Below are positions 1 through 6,897 of a stretch of 9,848 bases of DNA, one piece after another (positions within the stretch are counted from its first letter, which is position 1; every line of letters begins with the position of its first letter). The stretch is from Hungateiclostridiaceae bacterium UBA3934 (lineage in GTDB: Bacteria; Bacillota; Clostridia; Acetivibrionales; DTU013). Under the pieces are notes generated by a model that was given only the letters and a program-made list of their open reading frames with translations, had not been told where the DNA came from and did no database searches. The position numbers were made by a program, and so were the translations under genes. The DNA lies in NCBI GenBank assembly GCA_002385815.1, contig DGEE01000082.1, positions 34,686 to 44,533 on the forward strand, given 5' to 3'.

Positions 1-448
1 TACCCCCCTGCTCCATCACGGCAGCCAGTGCCTTGTTTATCTCATCAACAGCAGTTCTCTGCGCCTTCGACAATTCCCTCAGCATAGTACCTGCCATATA
101 GGACTCCTGCAGGCTGTTCATAGCCCTGCTCATTATTTTGGGAGCAGCGATGGAGAATATTGTGCTGGCGGCAGCAAAAATCAAAACTACAAGCAGCCTT
201 ATCCTGTGCGGCTTCAAATAATTGATCAGCCTTTTCAGCGTGCCCTTGAAATCTTTTGCTTTCTCCACCGGCCTGCCCATACCCATGGGTCCGTGCCCGC
301 CCATAGGCCCGCGCCTTCCCATAGGACCCTGTCCTCCCGCCGGCTTATTGGCTGCCGCAGATCCGTGTTTTCCCACAGGACCGCGCTCTCCCGCGGAACC
401 GTTTACCCCCGGCAGTGCAGATGGCTGTCTTTCCTTATGTCCGCTCAT
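1..448 (-). CDS. ABC exporter half-transporter, second subunit (N-terminal part only)
   Basis: This is the first 149 codons of a membrane protein cut off by the left window edge. The ATG overlaps the stop codon of the upstream ABC gene (ATGA), and a GGAGGAG-type ribosome binding site lies about 6 bases before it, so the two are translationally coupled. Residues 1-60 form a polar, Gly/Pro-rich tail with three six-residue units of the form GPMGxx at 41-58. A basic amphipathic stretch (about 61-82) and a first membrane helix (about 83-105) follow, matching the start of MsbA-like exporters. A helical, probably extracytoplasmic, segment comes after it. No ATPase motif is inside the window; that this protein carries the consensus ATPase site of the pair is inferred from the degenerate site in its partner. 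Substrate unknown; drug or lipid export is the usual role of the family. Confidence 0.88.
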   Translation of the reverse strand, partial: MSGHKERQPSALPGVNGSAGERGPVGKHGSAAANKPAGGQGPMGRRGPMGGHGPMGMGRPVEKAKDFKGTLKRLINYLKPHRIRLLVVLIFAAASTIFSIAAPKIMSRAMNSLQESYMAGTMLRELSKAQRTAVDEINKALAAVMEQGG

Positions 449-2172
449 GCTATCTCCTCCTCCGAAAGCTGCGATTCTACGATTTCGCGATATACACGGC
501 AGTTCTCAAGCAGTTCCCTGTGGGTACCGATGCCTGCGACCCGGCCTTCGTCCAGAACGATTATCCTGTCTGCATCCATCACTGTGCTGACCCTCTGTGT
601 GACTATGAAGACAGTAGAATCCGCGATCTCCTTTTTCAGCGCTGCCCGCAGACTGGCATCGGTTTTGAAATCCAATGCAGAAAAGCTGTCATCGAATATA
701 TAGATCTCAGGCTTCCTCACCAATGCACGTGCAATGGAAAGCCTCTGTTTCTGTCCGCCTGAAACATTGGTGCCGCCCTGTGCTATCTCATACTCATATC
801 CTCCGTCCATTTGCTCTATAAACTCGGATGCCTGCGCAATTTCAGCCGCATACCTGATTTCATCGTCTGTTGCATCTTCCCTGCCGATCCTGATATTATC
901 TGCTATGGTGCCGGAAAAAAGGACCGCCTTTTGCGGCACGAAGCCTATCCTGCTGCGCAGATCCTCCTGTGAAAACTCCCTTACGTCAACACCGTTGATG
1001 AGAATGCTGCCGCTCTCAATATCATAGAATCTGGGGATAAGATTTATAAGTGTCGATTTGCCCGAACCCGTACTCCCTATTATCGCGGTCACCTCTCCCG
1101 GTCCTGCTGAAAAACTGATGTCTTTGAGAACAGGCATCTCAGCGCCCTGATACCTGAAGGTCACATCCCTGAATTCGATATGGCCCCTTCCGGCCACAGC
1201 CTCCTTTACCTCTTCCGGATCCACTATCTCTGGGGAGGTGTCGAGAACCTCATTTATCCTCGAGGCCGCTGCCTGCGCACGGGGCACCATGATAAACATG
1301 AAGGCCATCATAAGCATGGACATCATTATCTGCATGGCATATTGCGTGAAAGACGAAAGGGATCCGAGATCCATACTGCCCCGTGAGATCCGCTGTCCGC
1401 CAAACCATATTATGGCAAGCTGTGTCAGACTCATGATCGTCATGATGGTCGGCACCATGAATGCCATGATCCTGTTGACCTTAATATAGGTATCAGTCAG
1501 ATCGTCATTAGCCTGATTGAATCGCTTTTCTTCACGCTCTGCAGCGTCAAATGCGCGTATCACCCGTACTCCTGTCAGCTTCTCACGCAGTACCAGGTTC
1601 ATCCTGTCGATCTTTTTCTGAACAGACCTGAACAGGGGGATCATCTTTGATGCTATGAAAACCACAAGACCTGCAAGTATCGGCAGCACAAATGCCAGCA
1701 CCAGTGTCAGCTGCCTGTCTCTCCTCAACGCCAGGATGATCCCTCCAACAGCCATCATGGGAGCGCTTATCATCATCCTCATTATCATTATGGTTACCAT
1801 CTGGATCTGGAATACGTCATTGGTGGTCCTGGTGATAAGTGTAGCGGTGCCGAACCTGTCGAATTCGTTCAGAGAAAAACCTGACACCTTTCTGAATATA
1901 CTGCTTCTCAATGATGCACCAAATCCCGTGGAAATCCGGGCTGAAAGGTAGCTGGAAATGACAGCACATATCACTCCACCCGCCGTGACCAGCAGCATCA
2001 ATGCCCCTATCCGGAGTATTTCGCCCGTATCGCCCTGCATGACGCCCTTGTTGATGATATCGCCCATCAAAGTCGGCAGATAAAGGTCTCCCAAGGTCTG
2101 CAGGAATATGGACCCCAGTACCAGTATGATCATGAAAGCATAAGGTTTTAAAAATCTGGAAAGTCTGATCAT
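445..2172 (-). CDS. ABC exporter half-transporter, degenerate-site subunit (membrane domain plus ATPase)
   Basis: A 575-residue half-transporter of the MsbA/LmrA-like (type IV) class. Residues about 10-300 hold six membrane helices; about 330-575 form the ATPase domain. Visible motifs are Walker A GSTGSGKST (366-374), Q-loop Q414, signature VSGGQ (470-474) and Walker B ending in D494. The residue after it, normally the catalytic Glu, is Asp (D495), and the switch-loop His is Gln (Q526, in IVTQRVSTV). These two changes are the known signature of the non-hydrolysing site in heterodimeric exporters such as TM287/288, so the protein should pair with the product of the overlapping downstream gene. 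The start chosen is the ATG at 2172, with AGGAGAG 8 bases upstream; a start nine codons earlier has no such site. It follows marR after 75 bases and is probably controlled by it. Confidence 0.93.
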   Translation of the reverse strand: MIRLSRFLKPYAFMIILVLGSIFLQTLGDLYLPTLMGDIINKGVMQGDTGEILRIGALMLLVTAGGVICAVISSYLSARISTGFGASLRSSIFRKVSGFSLNEFDRFGTATLITRTTNDVFQIQMVTIMIMRMMISAPMMAVGGIILALRRDRQLTLVLAFVLPILAGLVVFIASKMIPLFRSVQKKIDRMNLVLREKLTGVRVIRAFDAAEREEKRFNQANDDLTDTYIKVNRIMAFMVPTIMTIMSLTQLAIIWFGGQRISRGSMDLGSLSSFTQYAMQIMMSMLMMAFMFIMVPRAQAAASRINEVLDTSPEIVDPEEVKEAVAGRGHIEFRDVTFRYQGAEMPVLKDISFSAGPGEVTAIIGSTGSGKSTLINLIPRFYDIESGSILINGVDVREFSQEDLRSRIGFVPQKAVLFSGTIADNIRIGREDATDDEIRYAAEIAQASEFIEQMDGGYEYEIAQGGTNVSGGQKQRLSIARALVRKPEIYIFDDSFSALDFKTDASLRAALKKEIADSTVFIVTQRVSTVMDADRIIVLDEGRVAGIGTHRELLENCRVYREIVESQLSEEEIA

Positions 2173-2180
2173 GTTTTTAT

Positions 2181-2187
2181 CTCTCCT
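2181..2187 (-). promoter_or_regulatory. Ribosome binding site fixing the start of the first ABC gene
   Basis: AGGAGAG on the minus strand lies 8 bases before the ATG at 2172. It would fall inside the coding region if the upstream in-frame start at 2199 were used, so it favours the shorter 575-residue protein. Confidence 0.7.
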
Positions 2188-2247
2188 GTAGTATTGCATA
2201 CAGCAATTTGTTATACGGTGATTATTCTGATAAGTCTGGCAACCGTC

Positions 2248-2691
2248 TTAAGTGGTGTGTTCACTTATCAGCTTCTTCAGTATGTTGAGCCCTTCGATTA
2301 TTGAACGGATCTCCTCATGAGTTCCGTTGCTGAGCATGTTTTCGAAAATCCTGTCTACCTTCCTGACGGTTTCATTATGCATTTCCATAAACTTCTGAGT
2401 TACGCCGACCCGCACGACTCTCCTGTCTTTTTCACAGCGCCGCCTTTTGACAAGTCCCTGTTTCTCAAGTCTGTCCACGATACCCGATACTGTGCTGTTT
2501 GACAAACAGAGCCTGCCTGCGATGTCGGTCAGCTTCATCTCACCGCCGTTTTCCATGAGGACACCCATCAGGGAGCCCTGAGGCATTGTCAGTCCCGCAG
2601 GTTCAAAATGTTTCTGCATGTACTGCCTCATCATTTTTTGCACTTCAAACATCAGCCTGCCGACCTCAGTCTTCTCGCTGGCATCAGACAA
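2248..2691 (-). CDS. MarR-family transcriptional regulator
   Basis: A 147-residue winged-helix protein, the normal size for MarR regulators, which bind palindromic operators as dimers and often repress adjacent exporter genes until a ligand binds. Helices at about 8-30 and 103-145 should form the dimer interface. The DNA-binding part is at about 53-98: LTDIAGRLCLSNSTVSGIVDRLE contains the recognition helix (about 65-76), and the basic wing has the family pattern EKDRRVVRV. I chose the TTG at 2691 because AGGGGGTG sits 7 bases before it; a longer frame from another TTG at 2739 has no ribosome binding site and starts only about 13 bases after the predicted transcript start. It is the first gene of the operon with the two ABC genes. 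The ligand cannot be read from the sequence. Confidence 0.92.
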   Translation of the reverse strand: MSDASEKTEVGRLMFEVQKMMRQYMQKHFEPAGLTMPQGSLMGVLMENGGEMKLTDIAGRLCLSNSTVSGIVDRLEKQGLVKRRRCEKDRRVVRVGVTQKFMEMHNETVRKVDRIFENMLSNGTHEEIRSIIEGLNILKKLISEHTT

Positions 2692-2698
2692 AACAATA

Positions 2699-2706
2699 CA
2701 CCCCCT
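2699..2706 (-). promoter_or_regulatory. Ribosome binding site selecting a TTG start for marR
   Basis: AGGGGGTG on the minus strand, 7 bases upstream of TTG at 2691. This strong match decides for the non-ATG start, giving a protein that begins (M)SDASEK. Confidence 0.7.
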
Positions 2707-2731
2707 GCATATATTCGGACAATAAAAATTC

Positions 2732-2752
2732 GCATACAATTATTTCGTATGC
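2732..2752 (-). promoter_or_regulatory. Dyad at the transcript start, probable MarR operator
   Basis: Perfect 6-base arms GCATAC and GTATGC are separated by 9 A/T-rich bases. The element begins at the predicted start point, 6 bases after the -10 box at 2759-2764, and covers about +1 to +21. A repressor bound here would block the start of transcription, the usual form of MarR autoregulation. The dyad and its position are seen; binding by this MarR protein is inference. Confidence 0.6.
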
Positions 2753-2758
2753 TAAATG

Positions 2759-2787
2759 ATTATAAGATTTATTAAAAAAAGTGTCAA
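2759..2787 (-). promoter_or_regulatory. Consensus sigma-70/sigma-A promoter of the marR-ABC operon
   Basis: On the minus strand TTGACA (2782-2787) and TATAAT (2759-2764) are both perfect consensus hexamers separated by exactly 17 bases of mostly A and T. Transcription should start near 2752. Such a strong promoter fits an operon held down by a repressor rather than one waiting for an activator. Confidence 0.88.
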
Positions 2788-2811
2788 GACAGCCTGTAAA
2801 GCCAGGCAATC

Positions 2812-2836
2812 AAAAAAGCCGCAAGTAACTGCGGCT
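2812..2836 (-). terminator. Intrinsic terminator of the helix-turn-helix gene
   Basis: Read on the minus strand, a perfect 7-bp stem (AGCCGCA with TGCGGCT, 2830-2836 and 2817-2823) encloses a 6-base loop and runs into six T residues (2817-2812). It lies 21 bases after the stop codon of the gene ending at 2858. It also separates that gene from the marR promoter only 25 bases further on. Confidence 0.88.
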
Positions 2837-2857
2837 CTTAAGACATGGCAACGGCGG

Positions 2858-3397
2858 TCAGCAATCTGTCTCCGGCTGTTTTTCTGATATCCTCATATCG
2901 ACCTTGTATTTCACATCCTCCGAAAGGATGTTGCCGACCCCGGTCAGCATCAACCTGATTTCCTCTCCTGTCAGCACCTTAACAACTGAAACCGTAAAGC
3001 CGCTTTGATCCAACCGCCCAGCCTGATTATCCGGAGCAGCAGCTTCGACACCGATCTGCTCATCTGAAACTGCTTCCATAACTTGTCCGCTTACAGCAGC
3101 CTCAAATTGCTCATCGGCGGCATCACCGAAATCCTGCCTGTTCCCTGTATCCTGCTCTTTCATCTTTTCATCCGTCACTGATGCCCTCCTCGTCCTGCTC
3201 TTTTTCTTTCTGCTTTTTGTATCCGCATCTTCTCTTATATATCTTGATACCATGCTGTAGATGTTCGGCGGATTCACGCCCAGCTTTTCAGCGATCTTCT
3301 TCTGGGACGAATGGGTCGCCATCAGTTCCTTCAGAGCTTCAACCTTCTGCTCTCTCGGCAGGCTCTTGAGTTCAGCATATGTAATGCTCTCGTACAT
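2858..3397 (-). CDS. Small helix-turn-helix protein of unknown function
   Basis: A 179-residue soluble protein that I do not recognise. Residues about 5-55 are helical with a clear helix-turn-helix at about 31-53 (SQKKIAEKLGVNPPNIYSMV), preceded by a helix rich in Leu, Lys and Glu; this resembles the DNA-binding heads of Xre-like or transposase-like proteins. A strongly basic linker (about 61-71, SRKKKSRTRRA) and a long acidic, low-complexity middle (about 76-130) follow. A compact C-terminal part (about 133-172) looks like a small alpha/beta domain. The ATG at 3397 was chosen because AAGGGAG lies 8 bases upstream; a GTG three codons earlier overlaps that site. It stands alone, with its own terminator, between two exporter loci. 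A role as a DNA-binding regulator is plausible; the target is unknown. Confidence 0.8.
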   Translation of the reverse strand: MYESITYAELKSLPREQKVEALKELMATHSSQKKIAEKLGVNPPNIYSMVSRYIREDADTKSRKKKSRTRRASVTDEKMKEQDTGNRQDFGDAADEQFEAAVSGQVMEAVSDEQIGVEAAAPDNQAGRLDQSGFTVSVVKVLTGEEIRLMLTGVGNILSEDVKYKVDMRISEKQPETDC

Positions 3398-3405
3398 AAG
3401 TTTCA

Positions 3406-3412
3406 CTCCCTT
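3406..3412 (-). promoter_or_regulatory. Ribosome binding site fixing the start of the helix-turn-helix gene
   Basis: AAGGGAG on the minus strand, 8 bases before ATG at 3397. It overlaps the alternative GTG at 3406 and so argues against that start. Confidence 0.6.
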
Positions 3413-3431
3413 TTCAGTATTTTGCAGCTAT

Positions 3432-3462
3432 ATAGTAATGATTTCCATTTTTATAATATCAA
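3432..3462 (-). promoter_or_regulatory. Weak promoter candidate for the helix-turn-helix gene
   Basis: Minus-strand TTGATA (3457-3462) and TACTAT (3432-3437) lie upstream of the gene starting at 3397 in a very A/T-rich stretch. The spacer is 19 bases, longer than optimal, so this is only the best candidate seen. Apart from it, the 209 bases between this gene and the merR gene hold nothing I can name. Confidence 0.3.
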
Positions 3463-3606
3463 TACATCGGAGAAAATATCCCTGAAAATGGCCATGTATA
3501 AACTTCAGATATGGATGAAAGATTTGCAGCAGATAAATAATTGAATACGCCTGTTTGTCATTTTACATCGGGAGACCCCTGATATTTTATTCCAAACACA
3601 TCAAGA

Positions 3607-4077
3607 TCACAGCCAAAGCGCCTCGCTCAGTATACTTTGGCCTCGGACATCCTCAATACACACCATCTTCACCAGAAGCCATGCCCGCTCCTCATCGGTA
3701 AGCTGTTGCAGCCTGGGTGCATCCCTGGAGTCGGAGACACGCCGGATAATATTTTCGATGGCATCGATCTTTCTCTCTGCCGAGGAAATGGCATCCTGCC
3801 ACGCTTTGCGCTTCTGGACAAGTGCCGTCAGAAGCTCGCTGTCATTCACACCACCTGTTATGATTCTTTTGATCTCATTCAGTGAAAAACCCAAAGCCTT
3901 GAGTTCAAGCAAAGCATTGAGCATCTGTATCTGGTCAGCCGAATAATACCGGTACCCTGTAGCAGGATCGGTCCATGCAGGCATAATAATACCTTTTTTC
4001 TCATAAATACGTATAGCTTTCACAGATACATTAAAAAACGCCGCTATCTCACCTATTCTCAATAACTGTTTTTCCAT
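3607..4077 (-). CDS. MerR-family transcriptional regulator without a full effector domain
   Basis: A 156-residue MerR-type activator. Residues 4-45 show the family DNA-binding head: helix-turn-helix LRIGEIAAFFNVSVKAIRIYEKKGII, then a wing ending in the hallmark GYRYYS (41-46), and the second helical pair LNALLELKALGFSLNEIKRII (53-73). A long dimerisation coiled coil covers about 81-116. The tail (about 117-156) is short and has no GyrI-like drug-binding domain of the kind seen in BmrR or BltR. The ATG has GGAGGAG just upstream. It is the last gene of the split-exporter operon, 90 bases after the second membrane subunit. The promoter at 6898-6928 has MerR-type geometry, so autoregulation and induction of the exporter are likely. 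The short C-terminus may reflect a frameshift. Confidence 0.9.
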   Translation of the reverse strand: MEKQLLRIGEIAAFFNVSVKAIRIYEKKGIIMPAWTDPATGYRYYSADQIQMLNALLELKALGFSLNEIKRIITGGVNDSELLTALVQKRKAWQDAISSAERKIDAIENIIRRVSDSRDAPRLQQLTDEERAWLLVKMVCIEDVRGQSILSEALWL

Positions 4078-4126
4078 AGCTCTCCTCCGGCCAGCAGCTT
4101 CGTATGGTTCTAATCAGCCATCCCTC

Positions 4127-4159
4127 TGATTCCAGGGCAATAAAAAATGTCCGGAATCA
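4127..4159 (-). other. Stem-loop between second membrane subunit and merR
   Basis: Perfect 7-base arms (TGATTCC and GGAATCA) flank a 19-base loop containing a run of six T. It lies in the 90-base gap after the stop of the permease gene. It could be an mRNA-stability or partial attenuation element that lowers merR expression; without a T tract after the stem it is not a standard terminator. Confidence 0.3.
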
Positions 4160-4167
4160 CATGCTCT

Positions 4168-5148
4168 TCAGGCAACGTCCCGATCCTCAGGTCTTATGTC
4201 CATCGTATCACATACACGCCTTACGCCTGCCAGCGCAGTTTTAATATTGATCATACTATTGATGAACATCATCAGGCTCACAAGCATCCTGCCCCTGGAT
4301 TGCAGTACTGCTGTAAGCGAACCAAAAGCCATCGCTCCGCCTGCGATCCTGCTGCCTCCGACCAGCAGCGCGGCAAGATAGCCACTCATTCCCATCAGCG
4401 GTATCAGGCTGTTCACCAATGCCCTGCGATGCTGTAGCCGCATGCTCTTTCTCCTGATATTCAGGCTGCTTTCTTCAAAACGCCTGAGCAAAAAGCTCTG
4501 AGCATCATATATAAGCGCCTCAGCAGCGCAGACAATAATAGCGTTCATGTCCGAAGCATTCTCTGCGGCTGCTTCCTGCACGTCTGTTGCAAGCCTGGTC
4601 ATCGGCTTTGCGACGATAAGCCGACTGATCAGCATATGGGGTACAGCAAAAAGAATAACCAGGCTGAACATCATCATATCTGCCGACGCCAGTATAACAG
4701 AAGAAACGACTGCATTGACCAGCGAAACGACCGCATGCGGGATATGGATCGGCTGATTCAGCATTGCCGTAGCTGCGTGTAAATCTGAATTCAGCCGGGT
4801 GATCCATTCACCGACCGTTCTCATCTCTATTTGCCTCAAAGACAGGCTACCGATGTGTCTGAACAGCTTGCGTCGCAAAACAGCAGTCCAATTTGTTACA
4901 AAGGCAGTATACACGGTCCACACAGTTCCATTATATAAGAACAGAATAATGTTTCCAACACCGAACAGGATGCAGGTGATGAACAGACTGCTTGTCTGCG
5001 CATTGTTCACAGCATCAAAGGCATGCTTGAGGAACAATGCCTGAACGGCGGTGTACAGTGCATCAAAAGGACAGCGCAGCAGAGTCAGGATGATAAAACG
5101 CCTCAACATGCCCGTAATATTGAACAGCTTTCGTAATTCACGGATCAT
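4168..5148 (-). CDS. ABC exporter membrane subunit A, no fused ATPase
   Basis: A 326-residue protein that corresponds to only the six-helix membrane domain of an MsbA-like exporter. Hydrophobic spans appear at about 16-40, 55-80, 135-155, 158-178, 245-266 and 275-300. The cytoplasmic loop pattern RTVGEWITRLNSDL (110-123) matches the coupling region of this class, usually written GE-x-x-x-R-x-x-x-D. The chain ends at IRPEDRDVA, where exporters normally continue into the ATPase domain, and no ATPase frame follows; the next gene is merR. The ATG at 5148 is preferred over an in-frame ATG five codons earlier because GGAAGGTGA lies just before it. It follows the ATPase gene by 53 bases. It probably forms a heterodimeric pore with subunit B and docks the separate ATPase. 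Confidence 0.88.
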   Translation of the reverse strand: MIRELRKLFNITGMLRRFIILTLLRCPFDALYTAVQALFLKHAFDAVNNAQTSSLFITCILFGVGNIILFLYNGTVWTVYTAFVTNWTAVLRRKLFRHIGSLSLRQIEMRTVGEWITRLNSDLHAATAMLNQPIHIPHAVVSLVNAVVSSVILASADMMMFSLVILFAVPHMLISRLIVAKPMTRLATDVQEAAAENASDMNAIIVCAAEALIYDAQSFLLRRFEESSLNIRRKSMRLQHRRALVNSLIPLMGMSGYLAALLVGGSRIAGGAMAFGSLTAVLQSRGRMLVSLMMFINSMINIKTALAGVRRVCDTMDIRPEDRDVA

Positions 5149-5201
5149 AATGTCACCTTCCATCCATTCCGCAGATCTAACTGTAACTGCTCAGATGCCC
5201 G

Positions 5202-5840
5202 TCAAAGGCTATGCAGTCGCCCGTCCTCCAGTTTGTAAATCCGACTGCAGTTTGCCAGTGTTTCGTGCCGGTGACTGACGCTTACAACAGTCCTTCCCCT
5301 GGTCAGACTGTCCAGTGCAGCAAGAACAGCACTGCCGGTGTCTCCATCAAGCGCACTTGTCGCCTCATCCAGCAGGATGACCGGCGCATTCCTGGCGATC
5401 GCGCGTGCTATGGCGATGCGTTGAGCCTGCCCTCCTGATACCTTTCCGCCCTGTTCTCCCACAAAAGTATCTATACCGTCCGCCAGCGATGTGATCCATT
5501 CTGTGAGCTGCGCGGCCTTACAGGCCTGCCATATGACTTCTTCACTCATGGGATGCCCGCAGGTTATATTCTCTTTGATGCTCGCCGGAAACAACACCGT
5601 GTTTTGCATCACCATAGCAACATTTTTACGGATTTCCTCCGGCCTGCATGCCCCATGGACCTCAACCACACCGGACTGTGTCTGGTACAGCCCTGCCAGC
5701 AGCTTAAGCAGCGTGCTTTTACCGCACCCGCTCACACCGACGATACCTATGTATTCTCCGGCATTGACAAAGAGGCTGATATCACGGAGAACCAGCTTAC
5801 TGCCATACGCATACCGCAGATTTTCGACCCTGATACCCAT
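5202..5840 (-). CDS. ABC exporter ATPase subunit (stand-alone)
   Basis: A 212-residue ATP-binding protein with every catalytic element intact: Walker A GVSGCGKST (35-43), Q-loop Q79, signature VSGGQ (134-138), Walker B ILLDE with D158 and catalytic E159, D-loop SALD (162-165) and switch H190. The sequence style (VMQNTVLFPASIKENI, LLDEATSALD) is that of exporter ATPases such as MsbA, which are normally fused to their membrane domain, not of importer ATPases. AGGTGA lies 6 bases before the ATG. It sits between the two membrane-subunit genes, 33 bases after subunit B and 53 before subunit A. Because it is the only ATPase in the operon, it most likely works as a homodimer with two active sites serving both membrane subunits; that stoichiometry is inference. 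Confidence 0.92.
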   Translation of the reverse strand: MGIRVENLRYAYGSKLVLRDISLFVNAGEYIGIVGVSGCGKSTLLKLLAGLYQTQSGVVEVHGACRPEEIRKNVAMVMQNTVLFPASIKENITCGHPMSEEVIWQACKAAQLTEWITSLADGIDTFVGEQGGKVSGGQAQRIAIARAIARNAPVILLDEATSALDGDTGSAVLAALDSLTRGRTVVSVSHRHETLANCSRIYKLEDGRLHSL

Positions 5841-5873
5841 TTAATATCACCTGTCATTTTATATAACTTCATC

Positions 5874-6824
5874 TCATTTTCTAAAAGCAAAACCTGCTGC
5901 CATAAAAGGCTCCACGCGTTTCAAATTCACAGCAAAACGGCGGAACGAAGCGATACGCCCCGGCATATTCATCATTGCACCTGACACATTGCCGGAAAGG
6001 TTGATAAAAGCATACAGACTCCCTACTGACAACGTTCCCCTGATAACCTCTATCCCCCCGACCAAAAGCAACAGCAGCAAAGGGCTGCATGACATCAGAC
6101 CTGAGAGCGACATCAGGACAGCACGCCTGCGCTCTTCTGTTACGACAGCCCGCTCCCATCGCACCAAAGCCGCATCGTATTTATCACTGATGAGCTGTAC
6201 TGCATCAAACAGCTTCATCACCGGAAATACTGCGATAAGTGATCCAGCAAAACCATTCATCTGCCCATTGGCTTGCTGGCTCTGCTGTGCAGCCTCACTG
6301 ATCACACGGCTCGTGTAAACCGTGTACCAAACCAGGACTGCAGTCGGTATATTTGAGACCAGTGTCAGCTTCGGGTCGAGCCATAGAAGCCATGAAAAGG
6401 TGCCGATGAACCTGATTATGTCATCAGCAAATGTGAACAGGTTGGTCTGGAGAAAGCCGTTTACTTCGCTTATCTCATTCTGGAGCTTTGACAACTGTTC
6501 TCCGGCGCTGATGTTTTCGATCTCTGTCAATGACAGTGTTGCGAAATGCTTCGCAAACCCCATACGCAAATCATGCGCCATGCACTCGCATGCCCAGGCC
6601 GAACATAGGCTCAGGGCATAAGCCGAAGCCATACTGAACAGTATTGCGGTTGCCGCCATGATTATTACATCAGTCGGGATATGAGTCCCTGTATTGATTT
6701 TGTTTATGATATCCCTTAATTGCCAGTTCCACCATAACGATACCAGCATTGCAAATATGCTGGTACAGATGAACAGGACTACAGGCAGGATGCGCTTATA
6801 CATCATCTTGATCAGCAATGACAT
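5874..6824 (-). CDS. ABC exporter membrane subunit B, no fused ATPase
   Basis: A 316-residue six-helix membrane domain of the MsbA-like class and the first gene of the operon. Hydrophobic spans lie at about 11-31, 51-75, 133-152, 155-172, 238-258 and 265-285. The first cytoplasmic loop has the coupling pattern ISAGEQLSKLQNEI (105-118). The protein ends shortly after the last helix (VEPFMAAGFAFRK), and the following gene codes for the missing ATPase as a separate chain. It is clearly different in sequence from subunit A, so the two are paralogues rather than copies. AGGGGG sits 7 bases before the ATG. The leader from the predicted start point is about 67 bases. No substrate can be deduced; the MerR-type promoter suggests a toxic small molecule. 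Confidence 0.88.
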   Translation of the reverse strand: MSLLIKMMYKRILPVVLFICTSIFAMLVSLWWNWQLRDIINKINTGTHIPTDVIIMAATAILFSMASAYALSLCSAWACECMAHDLRMGFAKHFATLSLTEIENISAGEQLSKLQNEISEVNGFLQTNLFTFADDIIRFIGTFSWLLWLDPKLTLVSNIPTAVLVWYTVYTSRVISEAAQQSQQANGQMNGFAGSLIAVFPVMKLFDAVQLISDKYDAALVRWERAVVTEERRRAVLMSLSGLMSCSPLLLLLLVGGIEVIRGTLSVGSLYAFINLSGNVSGAMMNMPGRIASFRRFAVNLKRVEPFMAAGFAFRK

Positions 6825-6897
6825 GACTCTGCCCCCTGAAAGCTTTCTGAGTGTCAGTCACGACATATTTCGAATATTGCTCTGTGCCACCGATTTT

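Noticed and set aside
206..703. Plus-strand frames opposite the ABC genes
   Set aside because: They are antisense shadows of genes with clear ABC motifs and show no family motif of their own.
2193..2207. Small dyad attgc-ataca-gcaat between marR and the first ABC gene as a second operator
   Set aside because: Arms are only 5 bases and do not match the start-point dyad; likely chance.
3550..3606. Hairpin after the merR gene (atc-ggg with ccc-gat, enclosed by tgtttg and caaaca) as a terminator
   Set aside because: The stem is interrupted and no T tract follows; the operon end may be elsewhere or factor-dependent.
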